Shown here in pieces: positions 1 to 5,568 of a DNA stretch of 9,080 nucleotides; position 1 is the stretch's first letter; each line of letters starts with the position of its first letter. The notes beneath the pieces were generated by a model that did not search any database, was not told the origin of the DNA, and saw only the letters and a program-made list of their open reading frames with translations. A program made the translations under genes and the position numbers. Origin of the DNA: an uncultured Phycisphaerae bacterium (lineage in GTDB: Bacteria > Planctomycetota > Phycisphaerae > Sedimentisphaerales > Anaerohalosphaeraceae); the NCBI GenBank assembly GCA_937995495.1, contig CALKKA010000162.1, forward strand, positions 1 to 9,080. The letters run 5' to 3'.

Positions 1-68
1 ATGCTCTCGACCGAATGCTGATGTCGATGTGCTAAACTTTCCTGTGGTTGGGGTCTATTTTCTTCCAT
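1..68 (-). CDS. Possible start of an unidentified gene downstream of lepB (truncated by window edge)
   Basis: An ATG on the minus strand (68-66) opens a frame that stays open to the window edge and encodes about 22 residues, beginning MEENRPQPQESLAHRHQH. It lies 19 bases after the signal peptidase stop codon and on the same strand, so it could be the next gene of an operon. The peptide is polar, rich in Gln, His and Glu, and shows no signal peptide or motif. The ribosome binding site is weak: only a GGA well upstream of the ATG. I do not recognise the protein, and an open frame this short can occur by chance, so this is a tentative partial gene. Confidence 0.3.
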   Translation of the reverse strand, partial: MEENRPQPQESLAHRHQHSVES

Positions 69-87
69 GATTTAAATGCTATCCGGG

Positions 88-1656
88 CTAATCCTTGCCG
101 CCGTAAATAAGCTTCATGCCATCCGGGAACGGGATCCAACGTATCGGTTCCTCTTTCAGGCGATACCCCCCTGGCCAATGAACAAAAAACGCCTTACCGA
201 CAAGATAATCCTTTGGAACGACTCCCGCGGGATAACTCTTATCATTATTGGCCAGTCCGGGCTTTGTCCACAATCTGGAATCGGCACTGAAAGGACTGTT
301 ATCCCCGCACGCAAAAAACTCGTCATCTTTTAAGGTCATCGGATTATCACGCGAGGCATGCTGCACGCGATTATCTTCATCGCTCGAGAGATAGTAGATA
401 TCCCGATACAAACCGACATGTGCCAATCTCAGCTTGCCAGTGCCCAATATCTGAACCTGTGGTGTGATTTGCCGGTCGGTACCGGCCGCATCGATATCGG
501 TTCCCAAGTCGTAGGTCAACTTGGATGATCCAAATTCCAAAACGAGTTGCTGATCAACGACAGCAAAACGAAAACGGGATAGTTTGCTTAGATCGTCCGG
601 GTCACATTTTCTCTCAACCAGAGGAATTGACTGCCCGTTAGTCATCTGCTGTTCAATTGCCATCATTCCGTCCGCATGAACCCAACCCAGATAAGCAATT
701 CCGTACTTGCTGATTTGAGCACCGGTTGAGGAATCAGCCTGCATCTCTGGATAATACTGAACCATCAGGTCACTGCATACAGGCATCATCGAAAACGACC
801 CCGGATCATCATAGGCATAGGTCGCTTTGAAATCATTGCCCTGCCGGTCATTATACTGAATTCCGTGGATATCCTCACCTTGACTGTCTAGTTCAAAAAC
901 CGCTGGGTCGGTTGAGGACAGCTCCCACTTTGACACTCCCGTATTTTCAAATGGCTGTTTCCAAGGATGTCCATTAAAGCTTGCCTCATCCGGTCGGGCA
1001 GGCTGATAATCATTATCATAAACAGTCATCCAAAGTTCCTCCTGCACCTTTTCTGGCTTACGCTGGATTTGGCTGTCTATAAATATATCACCGTCAATAA
1101 TCTGAAGTCTTTCGCCCGGCAGTGCGACACATCGCTTGATGTAATTAATTTGCGGCTCGGTGGGATTCTTAAATACAATCACATCCCATCGTCTGGGTTT
1201 AAAAAACTGGTAAACACTTTTCAGGACGAAAATTTGATCACCCTTAAAAACGGTACGCGCATAAGCCGGAACCGATTTACCATTTCTATAGACAAAATAC
1301 TGCCCGTCATGGGACCTTATTGGCTTGGGTTCAGAATAACCGCAACTTGGACACCGTGAAGACCGCGGGCCAATCGGCATTTTTTTTGCGGGGTTGGCCG
1401 TGTTCTTCATGCCGTATCGTTCTGAAATAAAATCATGGTCATAACGGAACCCACACTGGCCACAGCGAACACGAAAATGTGCCCCTCGCAGCGTCTCGGC
1501 CATGCTGCCCGTAGGAATTCGATAGACCTGCATCACAAAAATGATAAAGACCAGCGTGCTCGCAAATGCCGTAACAAGCCACTCTGCATTATGGTAGGCG
1601 GCGTCGATGTGTTTGTGGCCGCTCGTTATTAAATTATCTTTTGAAGCATGGAGCAT
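88..1656 (-). CDS. lepB: Signal peptidase I, long form with zinc-ribbon insertion
   Basis: This is a membrane-bound serine protease of the S26 family that removes signal peptides from exported proteins. At 522 residues it is much longer than the E. coli enzyme (324). One transmembrane segment lies at about residues 27-44. It is followed by the catalytic serine box IPTGSM (Ser51), then the general-base box YIKRCVALPGE (Lys174), and finally the C-terminal box GDNSPFSADSR (451-461). Two insertions stand out. The first, between the serine and lysine boxes, carries two CxxC pairs (Cys65/Cys68 and Cys102/Cys105) that look like a zinc ribbon. The second is about 265 residues between the lysine box and the C-terminal box, with no motif I recognise. 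All catalytic boxes are present, so activity is likely. The ATG at 1656 places the membrane segment correctly, although the ribosome binding site is weak. A near-consensus promoter lies just upstream, at 1693-1721. Confidence in the family is high; the role of the insertions is unknown. Confidence 0.95.
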   Translation of the reverse strand: MLHASKDNLITSGHKHIDAAYHNAEWLVTAFASTLVFIIFVMQVYRIPTGSMAETLRGAHFRVRCGQCGFRYDHDFISERYGMKNTANPAKKMPIGPRSSRCPSCGYSEPKPIRSHDGQYFVYRNGKSVPAYARTVFKGDQIFVLKSVYQFFKPRRWDVIVFKNPTEPQINYIKRCVALPGERLQIIDGDIFIDSQIQRKPEKVQEELWMTVYDNDYQPARPDEASFNGHPWKQPFENTGVSKWELSSTDPAVFELDSQGEDIHGIQYNDRQGNDFKATYAYDDPGSFSMMPVCSDLMVQYYPEMQADSSTGAQISKYGIAYLGWVHADGMMAIEQQMTNGQSIPLVERKCDPDDLSKLSRFRFAVVDQQLVLEFGSSKLTYDLGTDIDAAGTDRQITPQVQILGTGKLRLAHVGLYRDIYYLSSDEDNRVQHASRDNPMTLKDDEFFACGDNSPFSADSRLWTKPGLANNDKSYPAGVVPKDYLVGKAFFVHWPGGYRLKEEPIRWIPFPDGMKLIYGGKD

Positions 1657-1692
1657 GGAATATAATTTCCGTGAAATTTAGGTAAAATCGTG

Positions 1693-1721
1693 ATTATCGA
1701 CAAAACCTTTCATCGGGTCAA
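1693..1721 (-). promoter_or_regulatory. Predicted sigma70-type promoter of lepB
   Basis: On the minus strand, a -35 box TTGACC (1721-1716) and a -10 box GATAAT (1698-1693) are separated by exactly 17 bases. Each differs from consensus by one base. Transcription would begin near 1686, giving a leader of about 30 bases before the lepB ATG at 1656. This is read from sequence only. Confidence 0.6.
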
Positions 1722-1744
1722 GGCCGGAATCCGTCGAAATCCTG

Positions 1745-1813
1745 AAAAAAGAAAAAAAATGGGTTTTTGTAGCATCAATTTGCAAAATAAGTTTTTTGAA
1801 ATAATCCAAAAAA
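1745..1813. other. A/T-tract region between two divergent promoters
   Basis: This stretch holds A runs at 1745-1750, 1752-1759 and 1808-1813, and T runs at 1764-1768 and 1792-1797. It lies between the lepB promoter (minus strand) and the HU promoter (plus strand). Such tracts can bend DNA and can act as UP elements that contact the RNA polymerase alpha subunit; the last A run ends only 4 bases before the HU -35 box. No hairpin or credible gene was seen here. Function is inferred from position and composition. Confidence 0.35.
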
Positions 1814-1817
1814 GAAC

Positions 1818-1846
1818 TTGATGAAGCGAAGTCTTTTCTGTATAGT
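1818..1846 (+). promoter_or_regulatory. Predicted sigma70-type promoter of the HU-like gene
   Basis: A -35 box TTGATG (1818-1823) and a -10 box TATAGT (1841-1846) are separated by exactly 17 bases, with an A run just upstream. Transcription would begin near 1853, giving a leader of about 86 bases before the ATG at 1940. It would drive the HU-like gene and possibly the cold-shock and HNH genes behind it. Confidence 0.6.
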
Positions 1847-1939
1847 AAGTTGCGGTTATTGGTTTAAGTTTCAAGCAAGTAGGTAAAGTGAATCTTTGGT
1901 ATTGAGGGAAAAATAACTCTAAGATAAAGAGGGACTCAG

Positions 1940-2257
1940 ATGTCAACAATTACGAAGAAAGATCTCATCGATAGAATTTCTGATGCTACCCAAGCAAAGC
2001 GGGTTGTTGTCAAGCGTATCGTGCAGCAGTTCCTTGATGAGGTTGTTGCGGAACTCGCCGCTGATAACCGGTTGGAATTCCGAGACTTTGGTGTCTTTGA
2101 AACACGGACCCGAACCGCCCGTGTTGCTCAAAACCCCAAAACTCTCGAACGCGTCCAAGTACCCGCTAAACGAAGCGTCAAGTTCAAAATGGGTCGTCTC
2201 CTAAAAGAAAAACTGGCAATAATCCCCACCGCTGAAGAACCTCAGAAAACCCTGTAA
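1940..2257 (+). CDS. HU/IHF-family DNA-binding protein
   Basis: This is a small basic dimeric protein that bends and compacts DNA in the nucleoid. Its 105 residues cover the whole family fold (usually 90-100), with a short extra tail. The N-terminal helical dimerisation part is at residues 1-42, the conserved F-x-x-F-G turn at 47-51 (FRDFG), and the DNA-binding beta arm at about 53-78, with the intercalating proline in NPKT (Pro66). The C-terminal helix covers about 84-93. The arm reads AQNPKTL where HU and IHF usually have GRNPxTG, so the basic residue before NP is replaced by Gln. The ATG has a good ribosome binding site, AGAGGG, 6 bases upstream. A cold-shock gene follows after 77 bases. 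HU versus IHF subunit cannot be decided from the sequence alone, so no gene symbol is given. Confidence 0.92.
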   Translation: MSTITKKDLIDRISDATQAKRVVVKRIVQQFLDEVVAELAADNRLEFRDFGVFETRTRTARVAQNPKTLERVQVPAKRSVKFKMGRLLKEKLAIIPTAEEPQKTL

Positions 2258-2322
2258 GGCTGTTTTAAGCCGGAACGGTTCATTCAGTGAGTCACATACT
2301 AACGTTATCAGCTTAAATCGGT

Positions 2323-2328
2323 GGAGGT
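2323..2328 (+). promoter_or_regulatory. Strong ribosome binding site of the cold-shock gene
   Basis: The sequence GGAGGT lies 6 bases before the ATG at 2335. It is the most complete Shine-Dalgarno match in the window, fitting a gene expressed at a high level. The rest of the 77-base gap after the HU-like gene shows no clear promoter and no long structured cold-shock leader. Confidence 0.7.
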
Positions 2329-2334
2329 GCTTTC

Positions 2335-2565
2335 ATGGCCGAGGGCAAAGTCAAGTGGTTTGATAAGAAAAAGGGGTATGGTTTTATTCTCAGTGATGAC
2401 GGGGGTGATGTCTTCGTCCATTACACGGCTTTTTCCAATTCCTCAATGCGGTCCCTCAGCGATGGTGATGTGGTAACTTTTGAGATCGCTCCTGGCGAAA
2501 AAGGGTCGCGTGCTCAGAATGTGGCTTTGAAGTCGGAATCGGAAACAGCTGCCATTGACTGCTAA
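2335..2565 (+). CDS. Cold-shock-domain protein (CspA family)
   Basis: This is a small cytoplasmic protein of 76 residues with one OB-fold cold-shock domain. It binds single-stranded RNA and DNA and acts as an RNA chaperone. The nucleic-acid-binding motifs are intact: Trp8 in VKWFD, RNP1 as KGYGFI (13-18) and RNP2 as VFVHY (26-30). The family usually has Phe at the last RNP2 position; Tyr is conservative. The last 10 or so residues (SESETAAIDC) form a polar tail beyond the usual domain end and finish with a cysteine. The gene lies between the HU-like and HNH genes on the same strand, and a hairpin follows the stop codon. The paralogue type (CspA, CspC or other) cannot be told from sequence. 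Confidence 0.95.
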   Translation: MAEGKVKWFDKKKGYGFILSDDGGDVFVHYTAFSNSSMRSLSDGDVVTFEIAPGEKGSRAQNVALKSESETAAIDC

Positions 2566-2571
2566 CGTAAT

Positions 2572-2603
2572 AGCTACTCCTGAACTATATCAGGAGTTTA
2601 GCT
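2572..2603 (+). terminator. Hairpin after the cold-shock gene, possible terminator or mRNA-stabilising stem
   Basis: Starting 6 bases after the cold-shock stop codon, ACTCCTGA (2576-2583) pairs perfectly with TCAGGAGT (2590-2597) around a 6-base loop. The stem extends with AGCT on both sides (2572-2575 and 2600-2603) across a 2-base TT bulge, giving 12 base pairs. No run of T follows, so it is not a textbook intrinsic terminator. It could end or attenuate transcription, or protect the 3' end of the cold-shock mRNA from exonucleases. Confidence 0.5.
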
Positions 2604-2663
2604 TACTCTTGAGCCGATTTTCGTGTACCGTGAATGCAGGATTGACAAAGTTGTGAGGAGAGT

Positions 2664-3299
2664 ATGCTTCTAACGCCATCACAACACGCTCTGGATTGCC
2701 GTGTACTTGTCCTGAACAAGCACTATCTGGCTCTCCGTATCATCGGCGCCCGCCGCGCTTTTTCTCTTCTCTGCCGTGAACAAGCTGAGGTTATTTCCTG
2801 TGATGACGGGTCGTATGCCAACTACGATTTACACAATTGGGTGGAATTGAGCGAGACAAAACGCACATTTGAATCCCACAAGCACGATTGGATCTCTACT
2901 GTCAATTTCCATATTGCTGTGCCGCGTGTCATCCGGTTGCTATGCTACGATCGCATCCCCAATAAAACCGTCAAATTCAACCGCCGCAACCTATTTGCCC
3001 GGGACAGCAACCACTGCCAATACTGTGGTAGACGCTTCCCTACTGCGGAGTTGTCGCTCGACCATGTAGTCCCCCGCCGGCTGGGCGGTCAGGCCACATG
3101 GAGCAATATCGTCTGCGCGTGTCTAAAATGTAATGTTAAAAAAGGTGGCCGCACTCCTGCACAAGCCAACATGATGCTTATTCGAAAACCTGTCAAGCCC
3201 CGCAGCAACCCAGTCATCCATATCCACTTGGCTCATGAACGCTACCGAAGTTGGAAGCAGTTTTTAGACCACGCTTACTGGTCTGTAGAGTTGACCTGA
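2664..3299 (+). CDS. HNH endonuclease-family protein
   Basis: This 211-residue protein has a C-terminal HNH nuclease domain with a zinc-binding frame. CQYC (Cys118, Cys121) and CLKC (Cys153, Cys156) should bind structural zinc. The betabeta-alpha-metal motif is LDHVVPRRLGG (132-142, Asp133-His134), then Asn148 and the final Asn157-Val-Lys-Lys. All key residues are present. The N-terminal 100 residues match a recurring architecture of chromosomal HNH proteins, beginning VLVLNKHYLALRIIGARRA, which I associate with Planctomycetota and relatives; its role is unknown. The start has GAGGAG just 3 bases upstream of the ATG. The next gene is convergent, with only a 10-base gap. The biological substrate is not known. 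No intein, intron or restriction partner is visible, so a homing or restriction role is not supported. Confidence 0.85.
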   Translation: MLLTPSQHALDCRVLVLNKHYLALRIIGARRAFSLLCREQAEVISCDDGSYANYDLHNWVELSETKRTFESHKHDWISTVNFHIAVPRVIRLLCYDRIPNKTVKFNRRNLFARDSNHCQYCGRRFPTAELSLDHVVPRRLGGQATWSNIVCACLKCNVKKGGRTPAQANMMLIRKPVKPRSNPVIHIHLAHERYRSWKQFLDHAYWSVELT

Positions 3300-3309
3300 C
3301 AGCGGTTGT

Positions 3310-3768
3310 TCATCTTAAGGCGGTCCCGTAGGCCTGCACCTCGACCCCGCCGGGTTTTTTGCGATGTTGGCCATGAGTGGTACTGGTCTCATAGCGGATA
3401 TTCCATACGGCCGAGGCGCCCTGCCCGGCGGCCTGTTCGAGCAGTCGCACCATGGCCTCACGGCGAGCGCGTTCCATCAGAGTTACATACGATTTCATCT
3501 CCCCACCAAACAGCGTCCGCAAGCCTGCGGCAAATACCTTAAAGTAGTCTGTAGCGATCACTGCAGACCCCATCACCAAAATTGGCTGGGCATTGGCATA
3601 CTCCAACGGTATCGTTTTTAGATTCGTTACAATAATACCAGAAAGCTGTTGCTCCCGTTGGGTAAGCTTTTTGAAATGATGCAGTTCGATACCCTTACCG
3701 ATAAGAAAACACACACCCACAAGAGACAGCGGTATAATGAGCTGTATGAAAAGTTGAAAAAAGATCAT
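3310..3768 (-). CDS. YbjQ/DUF74-family protein with N-terminal membrane anchor
   Basis: This 152-residue protein has a hydrophobic segment at about residues 4-24, probably one transmembrane helix. It is followed by a YbjQ/DUF74 domain at about 42-152. Domain signatures are the SGIIVTNLKTIP start, the FGGEMKSYVTLMERAR segment (87-102), the GASAVWNIRYETS strand (117-129) and the final EVQAYGTAL. The YbjQ family, sometimes called heavy-metal-binding domain proteins, forms small oligomers of unproven function; metal binding here is not supported by any conserved cysteine set. The start ATG overlaps the stop of the upstream gene (ATGA), implying translational coupling. The gene is a paralogue of that upstream gene, sharing the GGE-x2-(G/S)Y-x2-LM-x2-(S/A)RRE core. 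A membrane-bound and a soluble form made together suggests a mixed complex at the membrane, which is inference. Confidence 0.82.
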   Translation of the reverse strand: MIFFQLFIQLIIPLSLVGVCFLIGKGIELHHFKKLTQREQQLSGIIVTNLKTIPLEYANAQPILVMGSAVIATDYFKVFAAGLRTLFGGEMKSYVTLMERARREAMVRLLEQAAGQGASAVWNIRYETSTTHGQHRKKPGGVEVQAYGTALR

Positions 3769-4109
3769 CCATTTTCTCCGGCTCCTAGATCAATTGCTTC
3801 GACCACAACGGCCGTGCCGTAGCAGTACAACTCTGCAGCGCCGGCGGTAATGGAACTGGTCGCAAACCGCACATTGACTACGGCATTGGCGCCAAGCTGC
3901 TGAGCCTGAGCCAGCATACGGGCCAATGACTCGCGGCGGGATTCGACCATCAGTTCGGTATAGCCAGTCAGTTCACCACCAACGAGGTTCTTCAAAGACG
4001 CTGCAATGTCACGGCCAACATGCTTGGCGCGGACGGTATTGCCCTGCACAAGCCCTTTGATCTGGAGAATACGATGGCCCGGAATGGTTTCGGTGTTCAC
4101 GACGATCAT
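3765..4109 (-). CDS. YbjQ/DUF74-family protein, soluble
   Basis: This is a 114-residue single-domain protein, close to the length of E. coli YbjQ (about 107), with no signal peptide or membrane segment. The family pattern is clear: a starting strand VNTETIPGHRI, then NTVRAKHVGRDI (24-35), the helix entry LVGGELTGYTELM (42-54), SRRES (57-61), LGANAVVNVRF (72-82) and a final strand with CYGTAVVVE. Structures of the family show small ring-like oligomers; the biochemical function is unproven. The ATG has an AGGAGT ribosome binding site 5 bases upstream. It lies 19 bases behind the beta-CASP gene and overlaps the membrane-anchored paralogue downstream by ATGA, so all three are probably on one message. 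I leave the symbol empty because the two paralogues cannot be ranked as the true ybjQ orthologue. Confidence 0.87.
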   Translation of the reverse strand: MIVVNTETIPGHRILQIKGLVQGNTVRAKHVGRDIAASLKNLVGGELTGYTELMVESRRESLARMLAQAQQLGANAVVNVRFATSSITAGAAELYCYGTAVVVEAIDLGAGENG

Positions 4110-4128
4110 AAGGCACTCCTTGTTTATA

Positions 4129-5541
4129 TTAATCGACTTTGACCGTATCCTGGTATTTAGGCACCATGAAATCCCAACCGGTTTCTTCGGTCAGGTAGCC
4201 TTTGAAGCTGTGGGCAACCTCTTTTTCGCCGTGGACGATAAAGACTTTACGCGGCGGCTTTTTGAGATTCCTTAGCCAGGATAAAATCTCAACCTTGTCG
4301 GCGTGGGCACTGAAGCCGTGGACCTGGACGATGTTGGCCCTGACGGGGTAATGTTCGCCCATAATACGCACCTCGTCGTTGGGCTGAGAATCCACGATAG
4401 TCCGGCCGAGGGTGCCGATCGCCTGATAGCCGACAAAGAGCACCGCGCTTTCGGGCCGGGCAATATTGTTGACCAAGTGATGCTTGACACGGCCGCCGGT
4501 ACACATGCCGGAACCGGCGATAACCATAATCGTTCCCTTGATATGGTTGATGGACTTAGACTCGCGGGTGGACTGGACGAGTTTGAGACCCTGATAGGTA
4601 AACGGTGATTCGTTCTGGGTCATCAACTCAGTCATCTCGGCATCGTACAGTTCCGGATGCTTCTTGAATACCTCGGTCACACGAACGGCCATGGGACTGT
4701 CCAGAAATGTCATGATATTCGGAACACGGTCCTCCATGAGTAGCTCGTTCATGTAATACATGACTTCCTGAGCCCGCTCGATGGAGAAACTGGGAACGAC
4801 GATGTTACCGCCGGCGGCGTATGTCTTATTGACCGCTTCACAGAGTTGCTCTTTAGTGTCCTCGACACTGGTGTGGATGCGGTCGCCGTAGGTGGACTCG
4901 ACAAAGACATAGTCAGCCTCTTCAAAGACGGCCGGGTCCCTGAGGATGGGCTTACCGATGCGGCCCAGATCGCCGGTAAACAAAATGGTCCGCGATTCGC
5001 CGTCGAACTTAACCGTCACCTTGATAATGGAGGACCCGAAGATATGACCCGCTTCGTAGAAGCTCGCCTCGACATCATCGGCAACACGGAGGGGTTGTTC
5101 GTATTCGACTGGGGAAAACATGGGGATGCAAGCTTCGGCGTCCTCGACCGTATAAAGCGGCTCGACCGGTCGCGGCGGTGTATATTTGGCCCGTTTGTGA
5201 CGTTTCGTTTTGTATTCGGCATCCTCTTCCTGGATCTTTGCCGAATCAGCGATCACAATCTTGGCGATCTCGGCGGTGGCAGGCGTGCAGAAAACCTTGC
5301 CCTTAAAACCCTCTTTGACAAGCTTGGGCAGCAGGCCACAATGGTCCAGATGGGCATGGGTCAGCAAGACCGCATCCAACTCGGCCGGTTCAAAGCCAAA
5401 ATCTTCCCAGTTACGGTTTCGCAGGGCCCGTTCCTGATACAGGCCGCAGTCAATGAGAACCTTGGAATGATTGAACTCGATCAGGTGTCGTGAGCCGGTA
5501 ACCGACTCGGCGGCACCCAAGAAACGCAGTTGTATATCCAT
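4129..5541 (-). CDS. Beta-CASP metallo-beta-lactamase-fold RNase-like protein
   Basis: This 470-residue protein belongs to the CPSF-73/Ysh1-like group of zinc-dependent nucleases, most of whose studied members cut or trim RNA. The metallo-beta-lactamase motifs are all present: DCG (31-33), THAHLDHCG (61-69), His166 in EAGHIFGS and Asp191 in FTGDLGR. The beta-CASP motifs follow: motif A with Glu215 in ESTYGDR, motif B in AGSGMCTGGR (342-351), and motif C His413 in HGFSAHAD. A last conserved His437 is in IVHGEKE. The C-terminal RNA-specificity (RMMBL) segment covers about 390-450. I chose the ATG at 5541, with GGAGAG 4 bases upstream. A frame-extending TTG at 5553 overlaps that ribosome site and is unlikely. 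The gene is 27 bases behind mltA and ahead of two YbjQ genes. The target RNA is unknown; it is not a close match to RNase J, which is longer. Confidence 0.92.
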   Translation of the reverse strand: MDIQLRFLGAAESVTGSRHLIEFNHSKVLIDCGLYQERALRNRNWEDFGFEPAELDAVLLTHAHLDHCGLLPKLVKEGFKGKVFCTPATAEIAKIVIADSAKIQEEDAEYKTKRHKRAKYTPPRPVEPLYTVEDAEACIPMFSPVEYEQPLRVADDVEASFYEAGHIFGSSIIKVTVKFDGESRTILFTGDLGRIGKPILRDPAVFEEADYVFVESTYGDRIHTSVEDTKEQLCEAVNKTYAAGGNIVVPSFSIERAQEVMYYMNELLMEDRVPNIMTFLDSPMAVRVTEVFKKHPELYDAEMTELMTQNESPFTYQGLKLVQSTRESKSINHIKGTIMVIAGSGMCTGGRVKHHLVNNIARPESAVLFVGYQAIGTLGRTIVDSQPNDEVRIMGEHYPVRANIVQVHGFSAHADKVEILSWLRNLKKPPRKVFIVHGEKEVAHSFKGYLTEETGWDFMVPKYQDTVKVD

Positions 5542-5568
5542 GAAACTCTCCAAACAGTCCGTTTTTTG

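Noticed and set aside
1710..1949. A 79-codon minus-strand open frame across the lepB/HU intergenic region
   Set aside because: It overlaps both predicted promoters and the HU start, and its peptide looks like translated AT-rich noncoding DNA.
2258..2271. GGCT-AGCC hairpin just after the HU-like gene as a terminator
   Set aside because: The stem is only 4 base pairs and no T run follows.
2643..2648. TTGACA before the HNH gene as a -35 box
   Set aside because: A matching -10 box would fall at or beyond the ribosome binding site and start codon, so it cannot serve that start.
2664..3299. HNH protein as a homing endonuclease or restriction enzyme
   Set aside because: No intron, intein, methyltransferase or flanking repeat is visible, and its N-terminal region matches a common chromosomal HNH type.
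4846..5493. A 215-codon open frame on the plus strand opposite the beta-CASP gene
   Set aside because: It lies wholly inside a gene with all catalytic motifs on the other strand and has no domain I can recognise; it is best explained as a shadow frame.
5542..5553. TTG start that would add four residues to the beta-CASP protein
   Set aside because: The TTG overlaps the GGAGAG ribosome binding site of the ATG at 5541, which also begins the conserved strand MDIQLRFLGA.
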